Positions 45,684-57,335 of a DNA stretch of 64,000 nucleotides are shown in pieces. This DNA is from Acidianus manzaensis (lineage in GTDB: Archaea > Thermoproteota > Thermoprotei_A > Sulfolobales > Sulfolobaceae): NCBI RefSeq assembly GCF_002116695.1, contig NZ_CP020477.1, positions 62,001-126,000 of the forward strand, in the 5' to 3' direction. Position 1 is the stretch's first letter, and each line of letters starts with the position of its first letter. Under the pieces are notes generated by a model. It did no database searches. It saw only the letters and a program-made list of their open reading frames with translations, and was not told the origin of the DNA. A program made the position numbers and the translations under genes.

Positions 45684-46404
45684 TCACGATGATGATTTCC
45701 TGCTTCTCAGGGAAAACTTACTATACACCACCTCGTAAAAGGCAATGTACAGTAGAGGTTTCCCCTCCACAGGCAGAAAGGCAGTCCCAACCCCATCCCT
45801 CAAAATATTTAGAGAAGCATTATAATCACGATCAATCATAAGACCACAATTAGGACAATGGAATATTCTAACAGACAAACCCAGTTTCACTTTATACCCC
45901 ACACCTAGAACACGTTTGTGACGTATATGCTGGATCTACCTCCACCACCTTCCTACCAGCTCTTACAGCCTTGTAGAAGAGTACTTTAATTTCGCCTATT
46001 TTCGACAAGTAGAGTTTATTCCCTTGTAGTTTGAATCCTGATTGATTGTACCAGATTATTTTGAATATCTTTTTGTGTCTTAGTTTCCCTACTTTCTTTC
46101 CATTCTTCTTCAATTTTGATAAAGCGTTGATGTTGTACCAGAGTATGTTGTTGACCATTTGTAATGTTTTAGAGTATACGTCATGTTTTTCTTTCATGTT
46201 CTTGAGTAATTTTTGTGTGTCAAGTTGTGTTACTTTTATTCCTTGTTTTTTCTTTTCTGTTATGTAATCCAATAACGAGTTGTATACTTTTGCTTCTGTT
46301 TCCATCGTTTTGACGAGTTTTTGTTCTACCTCGGGTGTTGGATATATTCTGTATTTATAAGATAAGGTTATAGTATTCTTATTCTTTTCCTTGGTTTTGA
46401 ACAT
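45684..46404 (-). pseudogene. tnpB: TnpB pseudogene lacking the central RuvC part
   Basis: The N-terminal 140 or so residues match the other copy up to SKIGEIKVL, then jump directly to [18 protein letters not shown], so around 170 residues with the first RuvC aspartate and the glutamate are missing. A further frameshift inside the zinc ribbon (CSRCG, then stop) separates the last 72 codons. The C-terminal DRDYNASLN is preserved. The missing part is a clean deletion, not gradual decay. Confidence 0.83.
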
Positions 46405-46779
46405 ATTGTTTTAGCGCCTCTAGTGTTACTTGTCCAACTAGGAAGTATGAGGGAGCCCATAAGTGTCCTTTCCAGAGTTTTATTTCTGAAAGTTTTTCTG
46501 TATTTCTCTTGATGTTATTGTTTTTATTGTGTTTATGTATATTAGTATGTTTAGTGTTGGTTTTGCTTTGAACAGCATGTGGAAGTGGTCTTTATCCACA
46601 CTGATTTCAATGACATCAACTTCAAATGTTTCACTAATTTCATAAATCAGTTTCTTTAGGAAATCGATTATTTTCTCATTATCGAATATTTTTCTCCTAT
46701 ACTTCACTACCTGTACATAGTGATAGTAAAGTGAGTAGACTGAATGTGAATCTCCTAGAGTTTGTAACGCATAGTTCAC
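46381..46779 (-). pseudogene. tnpA: TnpA (Y1 HUH transposase) pseudogene
   Basis: The N terminus is better kept than in the first copy (VYSLYYHYVQVVKYRRKIF) and the HUH motif reads DHFHMLFKAKP. A single-base change in reading frame after EIQKNF at about 46480 ends the frame early; the catalytic tyrosine region follows in another frame. Confidence 0.8.
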
Positions 46780-46898
46780 TAAGTTTCTTGATAACTATAA
46801 ATAAAAACTTTCTATAAGGGGCTATTCATCCCAACTTCTGATGGGGACTTCCGCCCCCTTAACCCCCAGTAATGTTAAAGAGAGTGTATGTTTACCTC

Positions 46899-47984
46899 TT
46901 ATGGATTTAGTATTATGAGCGGTATTTCGATTTCTTCTTCTAGTAAGGCTCCGTGATGTCCTTTATGTCCTGCATAAGTACCTTTGAAACGGTACGGATA
47001 AACTTTTCTGTCTAATGGAATTCCTACATAGTCTGGAATTAATCCTTTTTCTTCTTCTTTCTTTGATAGTAATCCTTCTTTAATTATTTCGTCTGATGAG
47101 TATACTTTAAAATTTTCAAATTTTTCTTCTAATATTTTTGCATCTTTTCTAGTTTTCATAAATATTGCTCTCGCGTCACCAAATGGAGGCATTTCTATTA
47201 CGTCTTTAAAATCTTGGTTTTCATCTAAGAATATTGCTTTATCTGTTTGTATGAATCCGTGGTCTGCTGTTATTACTATGTTATAGTCTTTTGGAGAATA
47301 TTTGATTATCATTGATAAAATGTCTTTTGATGCATTTATTGTAGGTTCTGCATAAGGTCCGAATCTGTGTGCTGTTAGATCAACGTCTGGAATGTAAAGT
47401 GTTATGAAGTCTGTTCCTTTTTCTGCGTACATTTTTATTCTGTGAAATGCTTCCCATAGTGTTCTGTATTCATCTATGTTTGAATATAATGTTTTTGAGA
47501 ATTCTGTTCTTGAAATGCAATTAGGTAGTATTGATGTTGTTTTGTATCCTTTTTCTTTTATTTGTTTTCCTATATTTTTTAGGTTTAATATTTCTTGCAT
47601 TGATTTTCCTGATTTTTTTAGTAAGTCTACTTCTGATGATTGAGGTAGTGTGTATTTTAGTGCGTTTATTATTCCTATTTCTTTTATGTAAGTAGTATAG
47701 CCTAGAACTTTATGTTCTGCCGGAGTTTTAGCTGTCATTAATGTAGTTAATGCTGTTGCTGTCGTTGATGGAAATACTGTATGCATTTTTATAACTTTAT
47801 TCATATTCAGCTCGTCTGTTTTTATTTTTTGCAAAATATTCCAACCTAAACCGTCGACTAAGACGAGTATCAGCTTTTTATTCTGAAATGTCATGAAAGA
47901 GTCTTCAGTATTTATTCCATAATTATTTAAAATGCTGGAAGAGAGGTTATAAAGAGTGTCTTTTTCGTAGTCTGGTATGATCAT
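46899..47984 (-). CDS. Type I phosphodiesterase/nucleotide pyrophosphatase family protein
   Basis: A 361-aa member of the alkaline phosphatase superfamily. VLVDGLGWN holds the first metal aspartate, FPSTTATALTTL the nucleophile threonine, YIPDVDLTAHRFGPY a second metal set, TADHGF a third, and GHKGHHG near the C terminus the last histidine. Enzymes of this group hydrolyse phosphodiester or pyrophosphate bonds. No signal peptide is seen, so it is cytoplasmic and its substrate is unknown. Its DNA follows directly after the left end of an IS605-type copy. Confidence 0.85.
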   Translation of the reverse strand: MIIPDYEKDTLYNLSSSILNNYGINTEDSFMTFQNKKLILVLVDGLGWNILQKIKTDELNMNKVIKMHTVFPSTTATALTTLMTAKTPAEHKVLGYTTYIKEIGIINALKYTLPQSSEVDLLKKSGKSMQEILNLKNIGKQIKEKGYKTTSILPNCISRTEFSKTLYSNIDEYRTLWEAFHRIKMYAEKGTDFITLYIPDVDLTAHRFGPYAEPTINASKDILSMIIKYSPKDYNIVITADHGFIQTDKAIFLDENQDFKDVIEMPPFGDARAIFMKTRKDAKILEEKFENFKVYSSDEIIKEGLLSKKEEEKGLIPDYVGIPLDRKVYPYRFKGTYAGHKGHHGALLEEEIEIPLIILNP

Positions 47985-48236
47985 ATAGAGTGTAGTTTTC
48001 TTTTTATTTATTTATTTTTATATCTAAGGAATCTTCTAGCTTAGATAGGTAGAACATAAGAGCAAAGAATTAACTAAAAACACTATATAAGGTTTGAGAT
48101 ACTCCAACTATAATTCATTAGTTTTCACACAAGAAGCTGGATTTCTACTCATTTTGTTGAATTCAGTCTTTTTTATCATTTTGATTTTATTGAGGCTGAC
48201 TATAACGATTAATTTTGCTTTTTCTTTATTTAAGTT

Positions 48237-48734
48237 ATGGTTGTTGAACCTATTTATGCTAGGGGATTTTTTAACATGGATATTAGGGGAGAGGTTTATG
48301 AATTTGTTACATTTTATTATTATGATAATGAGAATTATTACATATCTTTAGAAAAAGAAAAATTGAAAGACGAAATATATAAGTTGAAAGCTAATATGCA
48401 GTATTATTTGAATAAGGAAAAAATATTTATAAATTCGACGAGAGTTTCTTCAAAGGTATTAAATGTTAAGATTAGATTATTGAGTACTAATTATCCTATT
48501 ATTGATTTTTTTATAAAATTTAAAGGTAGATTGAGGAAAGGTTTAAATAGTTATGTGGATGTTTATGAGAAAGAAGTTAGTGAATATCCTTATGATTTTG
48601 TATGGATTTTACCAGGTAAGATTGTAAAAGTTAAAATTCACGGAAAGGTAAAGGTAAAAAATAACATGATGAATGTAAGTATTAATGCTGGTGAAGAAGT
48701 AGGAGGAAAGGAAGAAATAGTGTTTAACGTATAA
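48237..48734 (+). CDS. Conserved-looking hypothetical protein
   Basis: A 165-aa protein I do not recognise. It is predicted beta-rich with a basic middle section and no membrane helix or signal. A later ATG at 48276 (MDIRGEVYEF) may be the true start because the T-rich promoter-like DNA lies only a few bases before the first ATG. It could pair with the START-like gene 80 bases downstream, which has a similar size and strand, but no evidence beyond proximity supports that. Confidence 0.6.
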   Translation: MVVEPIYARGFFNMDIRGEVYEFVTFYYYDNENYYISLEKEKLKDEIYKLKANMQYYLNKEKIFINSTRVSSKVLNVKIRLLSTNYPIIDFFIKFKGRLRKGLNSYVDVYEKEVSEYPYDFVWILPGKIVKVKIHGKVKVKNNMMNVSINAGEEVGGKEEIVFNV

Positions 48735-48815
48735 ATTTTCGTTTACACAGTTTAATAAATCATTTATTACTATTAATGAGATATACTTTAATAACTAGGA
48801 AAACAAGATTATTTT

Positions 48816-49229
48816 ATGTTAATAGAAAAAGAGATAACTACGTCGCATGAAGAGTATGCGTTAATGACGATTTTGTCTGATCCTAGTTTTACTCTTCCTA
48901 AACTTTTCCCTCCCATAAAAAAAGTTGAATCCAAGGATCGTAAATTTCACTGTGAAGGAAATTTTGTAGGAATGAAGTTTGAGATGAATGGGAATGTCTA
49001 CGTTAGTTATAACAGTATATTGTTTGTATTTACGTTGAAGTCTGGTGGCGTAAAGGGAGATGGTAGATTAGAAATTACCATAAACGAAAAATCTGTGAAA
49101 CTTGTTTTCTCTTATGAAGGCTGGATGAATAGATTTTCAAGAATATTTTTCATGTCTAAATGGTTTGAGAATTTTGCAAAGAATTTGGATAACGATGTTA
49201 GAATGGAGAGAATAAAAAGGAAAATATAG
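48816..49229 (+). CDS. START/SRPBCC-like small protein (DUF3211-like)
   Basis: A 137-aa protein starting MLIEKEITTSHEEYALMTIL, with a layout of strand, helix, long antiparallel strands and a C-terminal helix (WFENFAKNLDNDVRMERIK), like the DUF3211 proteins of Sulfolobales whose structures show a START-type ligand cavity. Such proteins bind hydrophobic molecules, but the ligand is unknown. Identification is by sequence pattern and size only. Confidence 0.6.
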   Translation: MLIEKEITTSHEEYALMTILSDPSFTLPKLFPPIKKVESKDRKFHCEGNFVGMKFEMNGNVYVSYNSILFVFTLKSGGVKGDGRLEITINEKSVKLVFSYEGWMNRFSRIFFMSKWFENFAKNLDNDVRMERIKRKI

Positions 49230-49285
49230 CAATATATTATAATATCATATATATTAATAATAAAAATGAATATATTCGGTTTAAT

Positions 49286-49371
49286 TAGCTTGTGGATTAT
49301 TCAAAAATTAAGCTTTTTCTCTTAATCAGACCATCGTAAAATCAGCATGAATTATTGAAATTGTACACACT
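49286..49371 (+). repeat. Dispersed palindromic repeat, outside the defence island
   Basis: GCTTGTGGATTATTCAAAAA at the left arm and TTGAAATTGTACACACTA at the right end. It lies between the START-like gene and the CoA-binding gene. Confidence 0.7.
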
Positions 49372-49601
49372 AGTTATTAATTGGAATAATTTAATGTTTA
49401 TATTATCTTTTTACATAATTTAGCGTTAACTTCAATCTAATAGATTTCTTAAGATTACTAAAACTAATTGAATGCTTTTAAGTATTTGATACTTGGTCCA
49501 TGTTCCCATGTGATATTATTTATAAAATAAGTTAGCTTATTCGTTCTCATATCAAGATTTTATGAAATAAATTTATATAGTTACAAACAATAAGTAAAAA
49601 T

Positions 49602-50051
49602 ATGTCCGAAGAAGATAAAACTATTGTAGAAGTTTTAAGGAAGTATAAGAATATTGCTACGATAGGTTTTTCGAAGGATCCTTCTAAGCCTTCCCATGCA
49701 GTACCTAAGTTTTTAATATCTAAAGGCTATAATGTAATTCCTGTTAATCCTACAGTTAACGAGATTTTAGGAAGAAAGGCTTACAAGTCCTTATTAGAAG
49801 TTCCTGAAAGAGTTGATGTTGTTGAAGTTTTTAGACCTTCTTCTGAAATTCCTAAAATTGTTGATGAAGTATTAGAGAGAGTTAAGGAGAAGGGAGATGT
49901 TAAAGTAATATGGTTACAAGAAGGCATTAGAAATGATGAGGCTGCGGAAAAAGCTAGAAAGGCTGGGTTAATAGTTATTCAAGATAGGTGCATGTATAAG
50001 GAATATAAGAAGAAAATAGAAGGAGTTAGTTCTCCTCCACCAGCAGTTTAA
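49602..50051 (+). CDS. CoA-binding domain protein (YccU-like)
   Basis: A 149-aa Rossmann-fold protein: NIATIGFSKDPSKPSHAVPK with the glycine-rich loop, YNVIPVNPTV, a central VDVVEVFRPSSEIP, and VIWLQEGIRNDEAAEKA followed by VIQDRCMYKEY at the end. This is the small stand-alone CoA-binding family related to succinyl-CoA synthetase alpha. It probably binds CoA or a CoA thioester as a sensor or regulator. AATTTATATAG at 49570-49580 gives a leaderless start. Confidence 0.9.
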   Translation: MSEEDKTIVEVLRKYKNIATIGFSKDPSKPSHAVPKFLISKGYNVIPVNPTVNEILGRKAYKSLLEVPERVDVVEVFRPSSEIPKIVDEVLERVKEKGDVKVIWLQEGIRNDEAAEKARKAGLIVIQDRCMYKEYKKKIEGVSSPPPAV

Positions 50052-50369
50052 CCTTTTAATCTATCTTCTTTTTCTTTTATTTTTATATATTCATTATATA
50101 GTTAATGGAAATTAATGCTTTACGAACATTGTTTAGATATGCGAATAATCTTTTTATTAACACAGAAATTTAATAAGAGAATCCATCTTTTAACGGTAAG
50201 GGAATTTTCCGTAAGATAAAAAGCACTAGCTAAGGAGTGAAATAGCTTTATTTTAAAAGTGTTAATAATTGCCATTATAAATAAAAAGAATGAAAAATAA
50301 AAAGATTATATTACCTTTAATAGTATCCTGAGCTAGAACTACTTGAATTGGAAAACCTATAAATCTACA

Positions 50370-52706
<2,337 letters not shown>

Positions 52707-53140
52707 TTATTTTCCCGAAAACAGAGAAGGAGATACTTTTTATAAACTTTTACCCAAATTTCAGGTTCTTTCTAATAGAAGTCTCAATAACAGTTTATGG
52801 AAATTAACGTTTAAGCTTAATTGTTTAATTTATGACACAACTAAACTATATCTTTTTAATTATATAACTAAATAATATTTAAAGTGATGAGTAACTTGAT
52901 AAGAGAATTGTATTATCTTTTGACGAATAAGGGAATTAAGGAGATTTTCCAATAACTGCTATCTGAAATAAAATAATTCTTATAAAGAAAATTGAATATT
53001 AAATTATTCGTAATTTATTAAAATTTTAAATCATATCTTAGATCCTATTGAGATAACCAAAATTCTATCTAAACATATCATATGTTCCTAAAAATCTAAT
53101 ATTAAATACCGTACTTCAAAACTTTAACTATCGATAAGCA
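52707..53140. other. Intergenic region without recognised features
   Basis: AT-rich DNA upstream of the surface-protein gene. I see no gene and no copy of the dispersed repeat. Confidence 0.5.
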
Positions 53141-53486
53141 CAATGTGAACTACTCCGCCTTACGAACGGAGCATCCCCACCTCGCGATGAGGATTTCCTG
53201 CTTCTCTATGAAACCTACTATACACCACTTCACTAAAGGTGGTATACAGTATAGGTTCACCCTCCATAGGAAATCAGGCAATCTCAACCCCATCCCTCAA
53301 AACATTCAAAGAGGCATTATAATCATGATCAATTATAAGTGAGTAGACTGAATGTGAACCCTATTAAGTTTATAACGCATAGTTCACTAAAAGATTTAGT
53401 AACTATAAAAAATAAAAGCTATTCTATAAGGGCTAATCATCCCACTTTTATGTATGGGAACTTCAGCCCCCTTAACCCATCAAAGT
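53141..53486 (-). mobile_element. Deletion derivative (MITE-like) of the IS605-type element
   Basis: The right end with GCTCCG/CGGAGC-type hairpin DNA and CCTCGCGATGAGG, about 100 bases of tnpB 3' end, then a direct junction at about 53340 to the 5' end of tnpA (GTGAGTAGACTGAATGTGAA) and the left end. The middle of the element is gone, and it depends on other copies for movement. Confidence 0.8.
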
Positions 53487-53699
53487 TAAAAATTATTCTA
53501 TAATGAATAAGAAGATTTCATTAACCATGATTACTTTAACAATATCTTATATCCCTTTTCTCCTAGAACAAATTATCATAGTAATCTTATTTTAACGTTA
53601 ACTTCTGAGAAACTCTACAAATTAATTCAAATTATAGAAATAAATTTTTATTAGACGCAAAAAAATTATAAAATTATCTTTTTATAAATTTTTATTTAT

Positions 53700-53832
53700 T
53701 TTTAGAGACTACCAACTTGCATTGCAGACCTCAAACTATGACCTGAGACTAAAAAATCCAACTGAAAAAGCTAGGAAAGAGGCAGAAAAGCAGAAAATCA
53801 ACACCAATCCATACAACCTAAATATACTCTAA
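53700..53832 (+). pseudogene. Orphan 3' gene fragment
   Basis: An open frame of about 43 codons with no start (preceded by TAG) that reads like the end of a protein (NPTEKARKEAEKQKINTNPY, then stop). The lysine- and glutamate-rich ending is coherent, but I cannot name the parent gene. Confidence 0.4.
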
Positions 53833-53947
53833 ATAATAAATTTATTTATACAATATAAAACAGATTAATCAAAATTTAAACTGCAAATAAAACTTAAATA
53901 ACCAAAATTTATATATAAATTCTTCGATTAGTTATTATTGAATAGTT

Positions 53948-54529
53948 ATGTTCTTTGCTAAAAGACAATTATTTCAAGCAGTGATAATTAATGACATTGT
54001 AAAAGTAGAGAAATTACTTGAGCATGGTGCAAATCCAAACGCAAAATTCAAGTATGGTCTGACACCACTAGATTGGGCAGCAAGGTTCGGGCGTGTTGAT
54101 ATTGCTAAACTTTTGCTAGAGCATAATGGGGACCCAAACGCAAAAGATGATTATGGTCGAACACCACTACATTTTGCAGCAGATTTTAGACATCCTGATG
54201 TTGCTGAACTTTTGCTAGAGCATGGTGCAGACATAAACGCAAAAGCTAAGAATGGTTGGACACCACTACATCGAGCAGCAGATTTCGGGTCTGCTGATGT
54301 TACTAAACTTTTACTCAAGTATGGTGCAGATATAAACGCAAAAGATAATTATGGTAATACACCACTACATCGAGCAGCAGAGAACGGACATGCTGATATT
54401 GTTAAAGTTTTGCTAGAGCATGGTGCAGACTCAAATTCAAAAAATAAGGATGGTAGGACACCTATCGATATTGCTCGTGAAATGCACCCAGAGCTTTTAT
54501 CTATTTTCCAATCTATGGAATCTAAATAA
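53948..54529 (+). CDS. Ankyrin-repeat protein
   Basis: A 193-aa protein made almost entirely of five ankyrin repeats with the patterns YGRTPLHFAA, LLLEHGADINAK and GNTPLHRAAENGHADIV. AATTTATATATAAAT at 53906-53920 lies about 35 bases before the ATG. It matches the ankyrin half of the kinase gene at 21207 in design but is less similar in sequence and uses more CGN arginine codons (CGA, CGT) than its neighbours. The kinase part that would complete the fusion follows as a pseudogene. The ankyrin part may still act alone as a binding protein. Confidence 0.8.
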   Translation: MFFAKRQLFQAVIINDIVKVEKLLEHGANPNAKFKYGLTPLDWAARFGRVDIAKLLLEHNGDPNAKDDYGRTPLHFAADFRHPDVAELLLEHGADINAKAKNGWTPLHRAADFGSADVTKLLLKYGADINAKDNYGNTPLHRAAENGHADIVKVLLEHGADSNSKNKDGRTPIDIAREMHPELLSIFQSMESK

Positions 54530-54679
54530 GTTAGCGTGCAGACGAGTTACGTGTTGACAAAAGAAAATGAAAAACAAAAGTATTAAATGAACAGTTTTCT
54601 AGAAATATTCAACTACCTCAGCCAAAGTTGATACAAAGCAAAAAATAATAGGAGAAGGAGAAAAATCATCAATAAACCA

Positions 54680-55374
54680 TCTTCTAGCATCGCATCTTCA
54701 AACAATTTTCCTAACATACCAAATTATATTATTTAGAGTAAACTAGGAGAAGGAGGCTTTGCTACAGTTTACAAAGGTAAAGATAAGGATAGGAGAGAAG
54801 TAGCAATAAAAGTATTAGAGAAGAATCAAAAGATTCCTTAAAAGAAGTAGTAGTCTGGTTAAATTTAAACCATATATTGTTAAATTGCTTGACTACGATA
54901 TAACTCCATCACCTTACGTAGTCATGGAATTAATGAGAGGAGGAACTTTAGAAAGCAAGAAATTTGATAAAATTACTGCAACCAGAATTATCCTGGATAC
55001 TCTTAATGGTTTAAAGTACGCTCATTCTAAGGGGATCGTACATAGGGATATTAAACCTTCGAACATTCTGTTAGACGAGAATGGAAGAGCAAAAGTGATT
55101 GGGTATTGCTAAGATAGGGGAGAGGTCTATTACAAGTAATGTATTCTTGACTTTACATTATGTTTCTCCAGAACAATTGGGTGGTCTTACACTTTTATTA
55201 GGGATAAAGAGTACGAAAAGATTTATTCTGATTAAAGGAGTTAAACAAGAGAGTAGATTGTGATGATGTAATAAAAATTGTGGAAGGGTAAACTCAGAAA
55301 TAATATATGCATACTAAGGATGTATTAAAGAAAGTGGAATTGTTAAGAACTAAAGTAGGATTAAAAGCTTACTG
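54680..55374 (+). pseudogene. Ser/Thr protein kinase pseudogene
   Basis: The sequence follows the kinase genes at 21207 and 44187 but is broken. The glycine loop (LGEGGFATVYKG) is present, then the frame is lost; a stretch with LDYDITPSPYVVMEL through IVHRDIKPSNILLDENG is open; it is then lost again at the DWG position, and large parts of the C lobe are deleted before the TPR-like tail remnants. At least three frameshifts are needed, so it cannot make a kinase. Confidence 0.85.
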
Positions 55375-55898
55375 AATTCGGTATTTCTTTAATTTAAAAA
55401 TGCAAATACACTTAGTATTAATCCGATACATACTTTAAAACTCTAACCACAAATAGTAACAATGATTTGAAGATGTCCTATAATAAAATAAATTGGATTT
55501 TAATTAATTTTTTACAGATATTAATGAAAAATATAATGACAGAGATTTTTTGAAATAGCCTAAACTCAGCCCCTCTTGCAAGCAAATACGACATGTAAAA
55601 TAACATGGCTAGAAGAAAACTATCCTAAAAACTTATAGAAGAAGTAAAAGGAAAAACATCTTACATTCGTGAACTACTCCTCCCTTAGACGGAGCATCCC
55701 CACCTCGCGATGAGGATTTCCTGCTTCTCCGGGGAAACTTGCTATATGCACAAGCGTATAGTAGAGGTATCCCCTCCACAGGCAATCCCATCCATCATAA
55801 GCCAGCTCTTTCAGGCCAGTAGAACAAATGAATTTTCGTTTCGTTGATACAAAAACTTTTTCTATAAGGCTATTCATCCTTAACCTCATATAAAACAT

Positions 55899-56035
55899 AT
55901 TAGTCGGGTTTGACTTATACAAACCCGATCAGGATGAGGCCGAACTCAACCTGGAGCTTTAAGCTCGGCCGTAAGCTTGGCCTCCCCTCCATCCGCACCG
56001 GAAGTTGGGCAAAAGCCTGGATAAAACATGAGGTT
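55899..56035 (+). ncRNA. Candidate IS110 bridge RNA
   Basis: IS110 elements encode a bridge RNA in non-coding DNA next to the recombinase; it pairs with target and donor DNA. Here a first hairpin TCGGGTTT/AAACCCGA (55904-55928) is followed by a stem GAGGCC/GGCCTC (55936-55984) enclosing GAGCTT-T-AAGCTC, then a further loop. CCGTAAGCTT (55969-55978) is complementary to all ten bases of the right end AAGCTTACGG (57070-57079), as a donor guide should be. ATAAAACAT (56021-56029) repeats the left-end sequence at 55890. GAAGTTGGG (56001-56009) is complementary to CCCAACTTC of the relatives of the disrupted target. Confidence 0.65.
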
Positions 56036-56041
56036 GGGAAA

Positions 56042-56986
56042 ATGGAGGGACAAAAAGCAGGAATAGATGTAGGAAAGAAAAACTTGTATTTAAGCTACCA
56101 AGGTAAAATATACAAATTAAACAACGATGAACAAGGATATGAAGAAATACGAAAAATACTACCAAAAGAAACAAAAATAATACTAGAGGATTCAGGAATA
56201 TACACTAGAAGAGTTCTAAGAGCACTAGGCAAAGAGTACGAGATAAGAATACTAAACCCCTTGATAATATCAAAACACAAGAGCATAAGAGGAAAGAAAA
56301 GTGATAAAATAGACGCTAAAAGGCTTGAAGAAATAAAACTAGATGAAACAAGAATGGCAAAGATCTCAAAAGAAAGAGAACTAACAACCCAATGGGACTT
56401 CATAACAAAAACAACAAGCAAAATAAAAAACAGAATAAGAAGAGACCTAAACTCCTTAGGACTTGAGGACAAACTAAACAAGAAAAACATTGAAAAAACC
56501 TTGAGCATGAACGAACCAGAAGCTGAAGAAATAAAATTCCTACTACAAGAACTAAAACATTTTGAAGAACAAAAGAAGAAGATAGAAGAGGAGTTAAAAT
56601 CCCTAATCCCAAGAGACCACGTGATCTTCACAATCCCGGGTATTGGTGAGATCATTGGTTCCTTGATAGTTGCTAGAGTTGGGGACTTCTCTCGCTTCCC
56701 AACTAAAAAGAAGTTTGTAGCTTACTGTGGCTTAGACCCCTTTACCGAACAAAGTGGTTCAAGAGTTCTGAATCAAGGAATTTCAAAACGTGGTGATGCC
56801 TTGTTGAGAAAACTATTTTATCTTTCTGCCTTAGTTGCGATTAGGGTTAATCCTACTATCAAGGAATTTTACGAGAATCACAGGGGGAAGTTGAGGGGAA
56901 AGAAGTTAGTTATCGCTTGTGCGAGGAAGTTAGCTGTTATTACTTGGGCTGTTTGTTATTACAATAAACCCTACAACGAGTTGTAG
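56042..56986 (+). CDS. IS110-family DEDD recombinase
   Basis: A 314-aa protein. The RuvC-like N-terminal domain has AGIDVGKKNLYL (first aspartate), IILEDSGIYTRRV and KSDKIDAKRLEE (D-x-x-D), and the C-terminal Tnp_20 domain has FTIPGIGEIIGSLIVARVGD and CGLDPFTEQSGS with the conserved serine region. This is the full domain set, with a coiled linker between. The frame extends upstream, but the earlier ATG codons lie inside the structured leader, and GAGGT precedes the ATG at 56042. It should insert and excise the element under bridge RNA guidance. Confidence 0.92.
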   Translation: MEGQKAGIDVGKKNLYLSYQGKIYKLNNDEQGYEEIRKILPKETKIILEDSGIYTRRVLRALGKEYEIRILNPLIISKHKSIRGKKSDKIDAKRLEEIKLDETRMAKISKERELTTQWDFITKTTSKIKNRIRRDLNSLGLEDKLNKKNIEKTLSMNEPEAEEIKFLLQELKHFEEQKKKIEEELKSLIPRDHVIFTIPGIGEIIGSLIVARVGDFSRFPTKKKFVAYCGLDPFTEQSGSRVLNQGISKRGDALLRKLFYLSALVAIRVNPTIKEFYENHRGKLRGKKLVIACARKLAVITWAVCYYNKPYNEL

Positions 56987-57335
56987 TAACTGCCTAGCAA
57001 ATCAACCTAAAAGTTTGCATAAGTAGTGGAGAGTATGCGAAAAATTGGTTAGAAAGATTTTTATACCGGAAGCTTACGGATGGGGACTTCCGCCCCCTTA
57101 ACCCCCATTTCTGTTAAAGAAACTCCCAACAAGCCCCTCTCTTTCCGTTATAAAGCCTAACGAGGATAAAACCAGTACAAATATTTATCCCATATTTCAA
57201 ACTAATTAAAAATAAATTAAGCATATGTGAAATTATTAGTCATTGAGCTTCCTACAAATCAGATAACATGAGGTCAATTATTATTTCCCTTAAATTGGGT
57301 AAAGATTTTTATTAAATAGATTTTCAGAGATTATT

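Larger units (their letters stand above)
45655..46872 (-). mobile_element. IS200/IS605-type element, decayed copy with internal deletion
   Basis: It has the same ends as the copy at 13040: CCCACCTCACGATGATGA near the right end and GGGGACTTCCGCCCCC at the left end. tnpB has lost its middle and tnpA carries a frameshift, so the element cannot move by itself. Confidence 0.83.
55890..57080 (+). mobile_element. IS110-family insertion sequence, apparently intact
   Basis: The boundaries are set by the broken IS605-type left end on both sides and are good to about 10 bases. Structure: a 150-base structured leader, one intact recombinase gene, and about 95 bases of right end. No inverted repeats or target duplication are evident, as expected for this family. 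Length near 1.19 kb is normal. Confidence 0.8.
55665..57110 (-). mobile_element. IS605-type deletion derivative interrupted by an IS110-family element
   Basis: The right end (CCCACCTCGCGATGAGG, 55700 region) and about 180 bases of internal DNA lead to the start of the left end (AAAAACTTTTTCTATAAGG). The rest of the left end (GGGGACTTCCGCCCCC) appears only after 57080. The 1.2 kb between is the IS110-type element, which therefore landed inside this older copy. Confidence 0.82.

Noticed and set aside
55674..55922. An 82-codon minus-strand frame next to the IS110 element
   Set aside because: It lies across the IS605-type right end and the IS110 boundary and resembles no protein; it is a shadow of non-coding element ends.
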